Positions 43,390 through 51,052 of a stretch of DNA of 64,000 nucleotides are shown one piece after another. The notes below the pieces were generated by a model. It was not told the DNA's origin, did not search any database, and was given only the letters and a program-made list of their open reading frames with translations. This DNA is from UBA7359 sp963976795. GTDB taxonomy: Bacteria; Pseudomonadota; Gammaproteobacteria; Eutrophobiales; Eutrophobiaceae. The first letter of the stretch is position 1. The number at the start of each line of letters is the position of its first letter. The DNA is taken from positions 1 through 64,000 of the forward strand of contig CAXBLT010000012.1 in NCBI GenBank assembly GCA_963976795.1, written 5' to 3'. A program made the position numbers and the translations under genes.

Positions 43390-45602
43390 AATGTGATCCT
43401 GTAAACGCTTTCTCTATTACTGACTCAGAAAAGGTAATAATTGCTTTATGTTTGTCTGTTTATTCAGTTTTTGCCGTAGCTGAAATTGAATTCATGAATG
43501 ATTGGAATATTAATGGCAGTAATACACTACGGAGTTCTGTCTATGATGCAAATGGTCCAGGCGCGGCCAGCCCGTACCCTAATGAAGGCGGCATGTATTT
43601 TGATGAATTTAATGTCTATTTGAGTAAACAGAATTCACGTTATGACACTATGCGCGGAGAAATTTCCGGTGTTTATAATGCTAATGATGATTACCGGTCC
43701 TCGGATTTTGGGATGGTACCTGAGCGGATGCGATTTTTGCGCGAGAACGGTGATGCTGATATTCCCTATCGAGCTGAGTTTGGTGATCACTTTGCTTACT
43801 ATAGTTATTTAACATTACAACGTTCGCTGAAAGGCGCGCAACTTGAACTGCAACCTAATGTTGAAACCTATGGTTATCGTCATTCCTTTGTGATGACAAC
43901 TGGTGCGAGTGAATCCAATTGGCGCGACCTGACCTTGCAAGATGACTATACAACGGGGATGTCTTGGTTGATGCAAGATGAACAAGGCGGTTTCAGTTTA
44001 AATATAGTGCATAATTTTCGTGATAATTCCTTTAAAGCAGGGACATTAGATCGTAATCAATATGTCTTTAGTTTGGCGGGACAAAGGCAGTTTAATAGTC
44101 CGGACTACAGTGTCTCCATTGAAGCAGAAGTTGCCCATTTTCTAGGCGACCATAATGGCGTCTCTGGTGCTGCTAGTGGGCAGGATAGAGCCGGGAATGG
44201 CTATTTTTTTCAAGTTAGTGGTCAGAGCAAAACCATGCCATGGGATTACCGCTTACGGTTTGATCGCTATGATCAAGACTTTCAACCCAATGGTGCAATT
44301 GTCACCTCTGATCGACGTTCGTTTGAATTGCACAGTGGTTGGTTACATCAGTCCGGTGTAAGGTCACGAGGGCGTATTCAATTCTTTGAAGACGGTTTTG
44401 AAACGACGAACAAGACAAGTACGCGAACCTATGGGATGAATTTCACTGGGCCACTGTTAAAAATGATTGCCTCAGACGTCAATGGCAGCCTGGATGCGTT
44501 TATTCAAAAACGTGACAATGAAACAAAGACAGTAGAAGTTACGACACATAATGTGAACCTTAATTTAAGTAAGCCTTTAGGTCATGGTTGGTTTGGTCGT
44601 GGCGCTCTCTTTATCCAGAATGTCAATGATGAGACCGGGAGTGGCTCGGATGCTCTTACCAGACAAGTCAGTTTCAATGCAGATCATTCAATAGCATTTG
44701 CCGGTTTTCAGGGAGTTATCGCACCAGGTATCATGTTACGCACATTACGTAAGGGGACAAATGATTCGACAGATTTCAACCCAACTTTGGCACTGTCACT
44801 CAATCGCGGCCCACACGCATTAAGGATGGATTATGGTTCTCTGGTGCAAAACAGATCGATTGCTGTCAGTGGCCCGGACATCAATATACATACATTAAAC
44901 CTGGATTACCGTTACACCAATAAACAACATACCTTTGGTTTGGAATCTAATTTATTTGGTCGTGATCCGGATCCAGGCGATTCAACTGAAGCCTATCGAA
45001 TATCGGCTTATTGGACCTATCAATTTGATCGACCCGCTTCGACAGTGGCAGCGAGTACTACTGCTCTTGGTGTTGAGGCATCGACTCCGACAGAAGCAGA
45101 GGTAAGCATTCCAGGATTAGCGCCAGGCTTGACTGAAGATGCGGTGCAGTTGGCCTTATCAAATGCGGGCATCGGCAATGGTGCGCCACAAGCGGGATGG
45201 GTTGTGTATGAATATCCGTTATTATCAGACGTGTTTAGACGTCAGCGTTTAGCTCTGGAATTTATCACCGGAAGTTTGGAACGTTCAGCCTTGGTAATTG
45301 ACTTTGAGAATGTAGGAGATCGTGATTCGGTTGTACAAACTTTTGAACGGATTCGACAAACTTTAATCAGGCAATTGGGTAGTCCGACCCGGACGATTGA
45401 AGAAGGTCAGTTTGCTGCGAGTTTTGTAACAGATGTGAACGCGCAGCGCTTGATCCGCATAGTTGAATGGAACACCTCCAGCGGAGTGATTAGGTTTGGT
45501 ATACCGCGCCGTCTTGATAATCAAGTGCGTATGGAAATCCAACATGCACGTCGTTTCCCACAGCCGCGCGAGACGTTATGGAGTATCGAGGGAATACGAT
45601 AG
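43386..45602 (+). CDS. Outer-membrane beta-barrel protein with C-terminal domain, unknown family
   Basis: 738 residues. Signal peptide-like segment (about 15-32, VFAVAEI), then amphipathic strand-and-turn sequence rich in aromatic residues (about 40-550: NVETYGYRHSFVMTTGA, FQVSGQSKTMPWDYRLRFDRY, HTLNLDYRYTNKQHTFGLE), typical of a large barrel. After a Thr/Ala/Glu linker (about 552-580) comes a soluble domain (about 580-738) with RQTLIRQLGSPTRTIEEGQ and ending ETLWSIEGIR. No plug, POTRA or TonB box is seen. The coupled position after a Cys-rich exported protein suggests an anchoring or export role for it. Confidence 0.75.
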   Translation: MKCDPVNAFSITDSEKVIIALCLSVYSVFAVAEIEFMNDWNINGSNTLRSSVYDANGPGAASPYPNEGGMYFDEFNVYLSKQNSRYDTMRGEISGVYNANDDYRSSDFGMVPERMRFLRENGDADIPYRAEFGDHFAYYSYLTLQRSLKGAQLELQPNVETYGYRHSFVMTTGASESNWRDLTLQDDYTTGMSWLMQDEQGGFSLNIVHNFRDNSFKAGTLDRNQYVFSLAGQRQFNSPDYSVSIEAEVAHFLGDHNGVSGAASGQDRAGNGYFFQVSGQSKTMPWDYRLRFDRYDQDFQPNGAIVTSDRRSFELHSGWLHQSGVRSRGRIQFFEDGFETTNKTSTRTYGMNFTGPLLKMIASDVNGSLDAFIQKRDNETKTVEVTTHNVNLNLSKPLGHGWFGRGALFIQNVNDETGSGSDALTRQVSFNADHSIAFAGFQGVIAPGIMLRTLRKGTNDSTDFNPTLALSLNRGPHALRMDYGSLVQNRSIAVSGPDINIHTLNLDYRYTNKQHTFGLESNLFGRDPDPGDSTEAYRISAYWTYQFDRPASTVAASTTALGVEASTPTEAEVSIPGLAPGLTEDAVQLALSNAGIGNGAPQAGWVVYEYPLLSDVFRRQRLALEFITGSLERSALVIDFENVGDRDSVVQTFERIRQTLIRQLGSPTRTIEEGQFAASFVTDVNAQRLIRIVEWNTSSGVIRFGIPRRLDNQVRMEIQHARRFPQPRETLWSIEGIR

Positions 45603-45826
45603 ATCAGTAAATAGATGCAATCGTAAAGCCTGTAAATTGTGTTTATGCACAACGTACAAAATTACTAGATTAAAGGACAGTAATAAACCGTATTACCTAG
45701 ATTATCGTTTGATGATCTTGCTCACCAGCTTTACTAAACGTCATGGATAAAGCGACTCTCGTATCTAAATTAAAAATTCGCTATTATGCGACGCTTTTTG
45801 AATAGTACATTTGAGGTGTAAGGGTA

Positions 45827-46660
45827 ATGTCATTGGACGAAAACTGGTTTTCTGAGCCAGCGCAGGGTCATGCAATCTCTCTGGAGATTAACCAGAAGTT
45901 GCACGAAGAAAAATCCCTTCATCAAATTATAGCGATCTATGAGACCAAGACCTTTGGTCGTTTAATGACCCTCGATGGTGTAATTATGATGACGTCGCGT
46001 GACAATTTTATCTATCACGAAATGTTATCGCACCCTGCTTTGTATAACCATCCCAACCCGAAAGATGTGGCTATTGTTGGCGGCGGTGACTGTGGCACAT
46101 TAAAAGAAGTCTTGAAGCATGAAACGGTGAAACAAATAACGCAGGTTGAATTGGACGAGCGCGTCACCCGTATTTCAGAAGAATATTTTCCTGAACTATG
46201 TGAAGGTAACAATGATCCTCGTGCGACATTAGTATTTGAAGTTCCCATGAGCTGGATGCAACATGCCGAGCCTGGTTCGCTAGATGTGATCATCGTCGAT
46301 AGAGTTAAACAAGAAAAACATCTATTTCAAGAATCCTTTTACCGGGATTGTCTAGCTGCATTACGCGAAGGCGGGATTGTGGTTACTCAAAGTAAGTCAC
46401 CATTATTGAATTTTGGAGATATTGTCGACTTGCGTGCTGAGATGCAAAAAGCAGGTTATGTTGAAATTCAAACAATTCAATTTCCTGTTACGACCTATGC
46501 TTCTGGTTGGTGGACTGTAACCATGGCGCGAAAAGGTCAAAAGTTCGGTGATTTTCGTGAGCAGATGGCAAGACATAAGCCTTTTAATACCAAGTATTAC
46601 AACGCGGATATCCATAAAGCCTGCTCAGCACTGCCTCAATTCATGCAGGATGTCTTCTAG
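45827..46660 (+). CDS. speE: Spermidine synthase-like protein (SpeE family) with altered active-site motifs
   Basis: 277 residues with the polyamine aminopropyltransferase fold: LDGVIMMTSRDNFIYHEML, VGGGDCGTLKEVLKH (84-98; usually GGGDGGT), acidic VELDERV, and FYRDCLAALREGG. Two catalytic-region elements differ: the usual DDG/GDG after the fifth strand is EVP (138-140), and the DSTDPxGPxxxLF loop is the shorter DRVKQEKHLF (158-167), keeping Asp158 but losing TDP-GP. It may have changed substrate, low activity, or be a divergent but functional enzyme. Preceded by AAGGG and ATG; 224 bp after the barrel gene. Confidence 0.8.
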   Translation: MSLDENWFSEPAQGHAISLEINQKLHEEKSLHQIIAIYETKTFGRLMTLDGVIMMTSRDNFIYHEMLSHPALYNHPNPKDVAIVGGGDCGTLKEVLKHETVKQITQVELDERVTRISEEYFPELCEGNNDPRATLVFEVPMSWMQHAEPGSLDVIIVDRVKQEKHLFQESFYRDCLAALREGGIVVTQSKSPLLNFGDIVDLRAEMQKAGYVEIQTIQFPVTTYASGWWTVTMARKGQKFGDFREQMARHKPFNTKYYNADIHKACSALPQFMQDVF

Positions 46661-46689
46661 GGCCAATTATTTCCTTGGCTAGGCTTACA

Positions 46690-46714
46690 TTATTGTAGGC
46701 AATCGCTACAATAA
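46690..46714. other. Perfect hairpin between speE-like gene and mnmG
   Basis: TTATTGTAG (46690-46698) and CTACAATAA (46706-46714), a 9-bp perfect inverted repeat with a 7-nt loop, in the 62-bp gap. No U tract follows, so it is not a typical intrinsic terminator. It ends 8 nt before the mnmG ATG, close enough to affect translation initiation or act as an operator. Confidence 0.5.
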
Positions 46715-46722
46715 GCGCCTTT

Positions 46723-48618
46723 ATGACAACACATTCTGAAAATTATGCCGTCATCATTGTTGGTGGTGGTCATGCTGGAACCGAGGCCGCTATGGCGTCG
46801 GCACGTATGGGTGCGCGCACCTTATTACTAACGCATAGCGTAGAAACGCTTGGACAGATGTCCTGTAATCCGGCGATAGGTGGTATTGGTAAAGGGCATT
46901 TGGTCAAAGAGATCGATGCGATGGGTGGCCTAATGGCGACGGCGGCGGATCATAGCGGAATACAATTTCGTATTTTGAATTCCCGTAAAGGCCCGGCAGT
47001 ACGCGCTACGCGCGCACAGATAGACCGTTCTTTATATCGGCAGGTTGTTCGTCCTGCACTCGAAAACCAGGAAAACCTGTTTATATTTCAACAAGCAGTA
47101 GATGACCTTATTGTCGAAGGCGAGCAGGTTCGTGGTGTAGTGACGCAAGCTGGACTGAGGTTTATGGCACCAACCGTGGTGTTGACCGTGGGTACGTTCC
47201 TTGGTGGCAAGATTCATATTGGTGATCGCAACCATGCCGGTGGCAGGGCAGGCGATCCGCCTTCAATTGCGTTGGCAGATCGATTACGTGAATTACCTTT
47301 TAATGTTGGACGACTGAAGACGGGAACGCCGCCGCGTATTGATGGTAAGACGATCGACTACAGTCAGTTACAAGCACAACCGGGTGATGACCCGGTACCG
47401 GTGTTTTCTTATATCGGTAATGCCGATCAACACCCGCAGCAGGTGTCTTGTCATATTACTTATACTAATGAATATACCCACGATATTATTCGCGGGGCTT
47501 TGGATCGTTCACCAATGTATAACGGCAATATAGAAGGTACTGGGCCACGTTATTGTCCATCTGTAGAAGACAAAGTTATGCGCTTTGCAGATAAAGATGC
47601 ACATCAAATTTTTATTGAACCAGAAGGTTTGACTAGTAATGAGGTCTATCCCAATGGCATCTCAACATCTTTACCTTACGACGCACAGATCGGTTTGGTG
47701 CGTTCGATAAAAGGTTTTGAACATGCGCATATCACCCGCCCAGGCTATGCCATTGAATATGATTTTTTTGATCCACGTGAGTTGTCCCCTTGGCTAGAAA
47801 CACGGTTTATTAAAGGTTTGTTTTTTGCTGGACAAATCAATGGTACGACGGGGTATGAAGAGGCAGCAGCTCAAGGCTTATTAGCCGGGTTAAATGCCGC
47901 GTTGCGAACGCAAGATAAAGAGCCCTGGTTTCCACGCCGTGACGAGGCTTATCTAGGCGTGTTGGTCGATGACTTGATCACTATGGGCACGACAGAACCT
48001 TATCGAATGTTTACCAGTCGTGCAGAATATCGATTGATGTTGCGAGAAGATAATGCCGATTTACGTTTGACAGAAAAAGCACATGGCATGGGGCTTGTTG
48101 ATGATAATCGTTGGCGGCTGTTCAGCGAAAAACGCGATGCCGTGACCCAGGAAACGGAACGTCTGGACAAAATATGGGTGGGTTCTCCCAAGCTTTCAGT
48201 TGAAGTCGCTGAACGTGTGTTGGGTCAATCAATACGCAAAGATATTAATTTGTTGCAGTTATTACGACGACCCGAAATTACCTATGACGATATTTCAAAG
48301 TTACCGAATATTGCCATTAATGGTATTGACCCGAAGGTTACTGAACAAGTTGAAATACAAGTGAAGTATTCCGGTTATATCCAGCGGCAGGAAGAAGAGA
48401 TCGATCGTAATCGACGCCATGAGGAATCTGCATTACCTGATGATCTTGATTATCAACAGGTGAGAGGTTTGTCATCTGAAGTTATCGAAAAGTTATCAAA
48501 ACATCGGCCTGTCAACCTGGGACAGGCTTCCCGCATTCAAGGAATAACACCGGCGGCTATTTCTCTACTACGCGTACACTTGAAGAAGCAATCCTTGTTG
48601 CTGCAAAAAAGTGCCTGA
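46723..48618 (+). CDS. mnmG: tRNA uridine-5-carboxymethylaminomethyl modification enzyme MnmG (GidA)
   Basis: 631 residues. FAD-dependent partner of MnmE that forms the cmnm5 group at wobble uridine of certain tRNAs. The dinucleotide-binding VIIVGGGHAGTEAAMA is at the N terminus, and the family signatures GGIGKGHLVKEIDAMGGLM, KTGTPPRIDGKTID and NGTTGYEEAAAQG are present; the helical C-terminal domain is complete. No clear Shine-Dalgarno is seen, and a hairpin lies just upstream. Followed by rsmG and parAB in the classical order. Confidence 0.98.
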   Translation: MTTHSENYAVIIVGGGHAGTEAAMASARMGARTLLLTHSVETLGQMSCNPAIGGIGKGHLVKEIDAMGGLMATAADHSGIQFRILNSRKGPAVRATRAQIDRSLYRQVVRPALENQENLFIFQQAVDDLIVEGEQVRGVVTQAGLRFMAPTVVLTVGTFLGGKIHIGDRNHAGGRAGDPPSIALADRLRELPFNVGRLKTGTPPRIDGKTIDYSQLQAQPGDDPVPVFSYIGNADQHPQQVSCHITYTNEYTHDIIRGALDRSPMYNGNIEGTGPRYCPSVEDKVMRFADKDAHQIFIEPEGLTSNEVYPNGISTSLPYDAQIGLVRSIKGFEHAHITRPGYAIEYDFFDPRELSPWLETRFIKGLFFAGQINGTTGYEEAAAQGLLAGLNAALRTQDKEPWFPRRDEAYLGVLVDDLITMGTTEPYRMFTSRAEYRLMLREDNADLRLTEKAHGMGLVDDNRWRLFSEKRDAVTQETERLDKIWVGSPKLSVEVAERVLGQSIRKDINLLQLLRRPEITYDDISKLPNIAINGIDPKVTEQVEIQVKYSGYIQRQEEEIDRNRRHEESALPDDLDYQQVRGLSSEVIEKLSKHRPVNLGQASRIQGITPAAISLLRVHLKKQSLLLQKSA

Positions 48619-48634
48619 GCCTTGGGCACTCTGA

Positions 48635-49255
48635 ATGCTGGAAGCGTTACAAGCAGGCCTAACGAGGCTAGATATTCAGGCCGAACAAGTTCTTTGCAGA
48701 AATTACCTGAAATATATTGAATTACTCGCAAAATGGAATGTTGCTTATAACCTGACTGCAGTGAAGGAACCGGAGGCAATGTTAAATCGCCATCTCCTGG
48801 ATTCTTTATCAGTACACTCATTTGTTAAAGGTGAACACTGCCTGGATATTGGTACGGGTGCTGGTTTGCCAGGTATGATATTGGCTTTGGCACAGCCAGA
48901 AAAACACTGGACGCTATTGGATAGCAATCAGAAAAAGATTCGTTTCCTCAGACATGTTATCGCTGAGCTCACTATTGATAATGTTGAATTGGTTCATGTT
49001 CGTATTGAAGAATTCAAACCGGCAAAAGAATTTGACTCAATAATTTGTCGCGCGTTTGCGCCGTTGGCGCGCATGTTAGAACAAACGCAGCACTTACTTA
49101 CTACAAAGAATCAGTTGCTGGCCATGAAAGGAAAGCAAGTAGAGACTGAGATTGAAGAGCTGGGTAGTAATGAATTTTTGATTAAGCTTAACGACTTAGC
49201 GCTTTCTGGAGAGGAATCTGCGGCGAAATTGGTTCAAATACAACGATCGGTGTGA
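48635..49255 (+). CDS. rsmG: 16S rRNA (guanine527-N7)-methyltransferase RsmG (GidB)
   Basis: 206 residues. Class I methyltransferase that methylates G527 of 16S rRNA. Visible motifs: KWNVAYNLTAVKEPEAM, HLLDSL, the SAM-binding LDIGTGAGLPGMILA (about 69-83) and CRAFAPLARML. It begins 16 nt after mnmG, so the two are co-transcribed. Confidence 0.97.
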   Translation: MLEALQAGLTRLDIQAEQVLCRNYLKYIELLAKWNVAYNLTAVKEPEAMLNRHLLDSLSVHSFVKGEHCLDIGTGAGLPGMILALAQPEKHWTLLDSNQKKIRFLRHVIAELTIDNVELVHVRIEEFKPAKEFDSIICRAFAPLARMLEQTQHLLTTKNQLLAMKGKQVETEIEELGSNEFLIKLNDLALSGEESAAKLVQIQRSV

Positions 49256-49339
49256 TTTTTTGGCTTATGGCGGCTGAGTTTCAATATGGTAAAGTACATC
49301 TATCAATAATGATTAGATATCACGGTAAACAAGAATTTA

Positions 49340-50113
49340 ATGTCCAGAATTATTGCAATTGCAAACCAAAAAGGCGGGGTAGGCAAAACGACTACGGGCG
49401 TGAATCTCGCCGCTTCATTGGCTGCTGCGAAACGGAAAGTCTTATTAGTTGATTTGGACCCGCAAGGGAATGCCACTATGGGCAGTGGTATTGATAAACA
49501 AGAACTGGAAATCTCCAGTTATGATTTATTGATGAATGATAAAACGGCTGAAGAAACTATCGTTAGATCTCCTGAAGGCCACTACGACTTAATACCAACG
49601 AACTCTGATCTGACTGGTGCTGAAGTAGCATTGTTGGACGAAATGGCAAGAGAAATCAGGTTGCGCAACGCGTTGACACCGATTCAGGAAAATTATGATT
49701 TTATTTTTATAGACTGCCCGCCGTCCTTAAATATGTTGACGGTCAATGCATTGGTTGCTGCAAACTCAATAATGATTCCAATGCAGTGTGAATATTATGC
49801 GCTCGAAGGCCTAACCGCCTTACTTGAGACTATAGAAAAAATCAGAAAATACTTGAACCCTGATTTAAAGATCGAAGGTTTGTTACGGACAATGTATGAC
49901 CCGAGAAACAATCTTGCAACAGAAGTATCTGCGCAGTTGATGGAGCATTTTGGCGAAAAGGTTTATCGCACTATCATTCCACGTAATGTCAGGTTGGCTG
50001 AAGCCCCAAGTCATGGTCTTGCGGCACTAACCTATGATAAATCTTCTAGTGGTGCTGTCGCCTATTTGGCGTTGGCAGGTGAAATGTTAAGGCGCGATGG
50101 TTTGGCGGCATGA
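49340..50113 (+). CDS. parA: Chromosome partitioning ATPase ParA (Soj)
   Basis: 257 residues. Deviant Walker-type ATPase that binds DNA when ATP-bound and is stimulated by ParB during chromosome segregation. The P-loop KGGVGKTTTGVN is at about 11-22, Walker A-prime VDLDPQGNATMG at about 37-48 and Walker B FIFIDCPPSLN at about 120-130. Length and motifs fit chromosomal Soj rather than plasmid ParA. No parS site was recognised in the window. Confidence 0.97.
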   Translation: MSRIIAIANQKGGVGKTTTGVNLAASLAAAKRKVLLVDLDPQGNATMGSGIDKQELEISSYDLLMNDKTAEETIVRSPEGHYDLIPTNSDLTGAEVALLDEMAREIRLRNALTPIQENYDFIFIDCPPSLNMLTVNALVAANSIMIPMQCEYYALEGLTALLETIEKIRKYLNPDLKIEGLLRTMYDPRNNLATEVSAQLMEHFGEKVYRTIIPRNVRLAEAPSHGLAALTYDKSSSGAVAYLALAGEMLRRDGLAA

Positions 50114-50131
50114 GACTATCGTTCGGTTCTT

Positions 50132-50155
50132 AAAGAATTAAAGAATTAAGGAATT
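50132..50155 (+). repeat. Three 8-bp tandem repeats at the parB ribosome binding site
   Basis: AAAGAATT (50132-50139), AAAGAATT (50140-50147), AAGGAATT (50148-50155). The single change in the last unit creates the AAGGA Shine-Dalgarno of parB, 9 nt before its TTG start. Confidence 0.7.
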
Positions 50156-50161
50156 AATACA

Positions 50162-51025
50162 TTGGTAAAGAAACGTGGTTTGGGCAAAGGCTTGGATGCA
50201 TTACTTGGTAATTCTGCTGAAAGAACTTCAGGTGCTACTAGTAGTGATTCCTTAAAAACATTAGCTGTTGATCTCTTGCAACGTGGACAATACCAGCCGC
50301 GGAAGGATTTTAATCAAGAGTCATTACAAGAACTCGCTGACTCAATAAGCGCACAAGGCATTGTACAACCGATAGTTGTGCGAGCCTTATCACGTTCGAA
50401 AAAATTTGAAATTATTGCCGGCGAACGACGTTGGCGTGCGGCGCAATTAGCCGGGTTACAAGATGTCCCTGTTGTGGTTAAGGACGTGCCGGATAAAACG
50501 GTTATGTGTATTGCCTTAATCGAAAACATTCAGCGCGAAGATCTAAACCCGTTGGAAGAAGCCCATGCTTTGGCGCGGTTGATTGAAGAATTCGATATGA
50601 CACATGAAACTATTGCCGAAAGTGTCGGGCGATCGCGTTCTGCCGTAAGTAATTTACTTCGGTTACTTGAGTTGGAAGAAGCGGTAAAGGTGTTGTTAAC
50701 AAAAGGCGAGTTGGGAATGGGCCATGCTCGTGCCTTATTAGCATTAAATAAAGCTGATCAAACACAAACAGCAATGCAGATTGCAAAGCGCGGACTATCT
50801 GTGCGCGAAACCGAAGCATTGGTCAAAAGATTACTCTCTGATACAAATAAAGACAGAAACAAGCCAAAGAAAATTGATGCTAATATCAGGAAGCTAGAAA
50901 CGGAACTTTCAGAGCGATTAGGTGCTAATGTGTCTATACGGATGAGTACGAAGGAGAAGGGCAGTATGGTTGTCCATTATCATTCTTTGGATGAATTAGA
51001 CGGAATCATTAGTCGAATAAAATAA
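50162..51025 (+). CDS. parB: Chromosome partitioning protein ParB (Spo0J)
   Basis: 287 residues. parS-binding CTP-dependent clamp protein. It opens with KKRGLGKGLDALLG, then the ParB/Srx N-terminal domain with QPRKDFNQE, the CTP-site GERRWRAAQLAG and ENIQREDLNPLEEA, a helix-turn-helix (ETIAESVGRSRSAVSNLLRL) and a C-terminal dimerisation region. The start is TTG 50162, preceded by AAGGA in the third copy of an 8-bp repeat. Confidence 0.97.
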   Translation: MVKKRGLGKGLDALLGNSAERTSGATSSDSLKTLAVDLLQRGQYQPRKDFNQESLQELADSISAQGIVQPIVVRALSRSKKFEIIAGERRWRAAQLAGLQDVPVVVKDVPDKTVMCIALIENIQREDLNPLEEAHALARLIEEFDMTHETIAESVGRSRSAVSNLLRLLELEEAVKVLLTKGELGMGHARALLALNKADQTQTAMQIAKRGLSVRETEALVKRLLSDTNKDRNKPKKIDANIRKLETELSERLGANVSIRMSTKEKGSMVVHYHSLDELDGIISRIK

Positions 51026-51052
51026 TTTTATTGTTATCACGTTTAGTGCGCT

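Noticed and set aside
45644..45652. DnaA-box-like TTATGCACA upstream of speE/mnmG as a possible oriC
   Set aside because: Only one box is seen in the 224-bp gap, with no cluster or AT-rich unwinding element, and dnaA/dnaN are not in the window.
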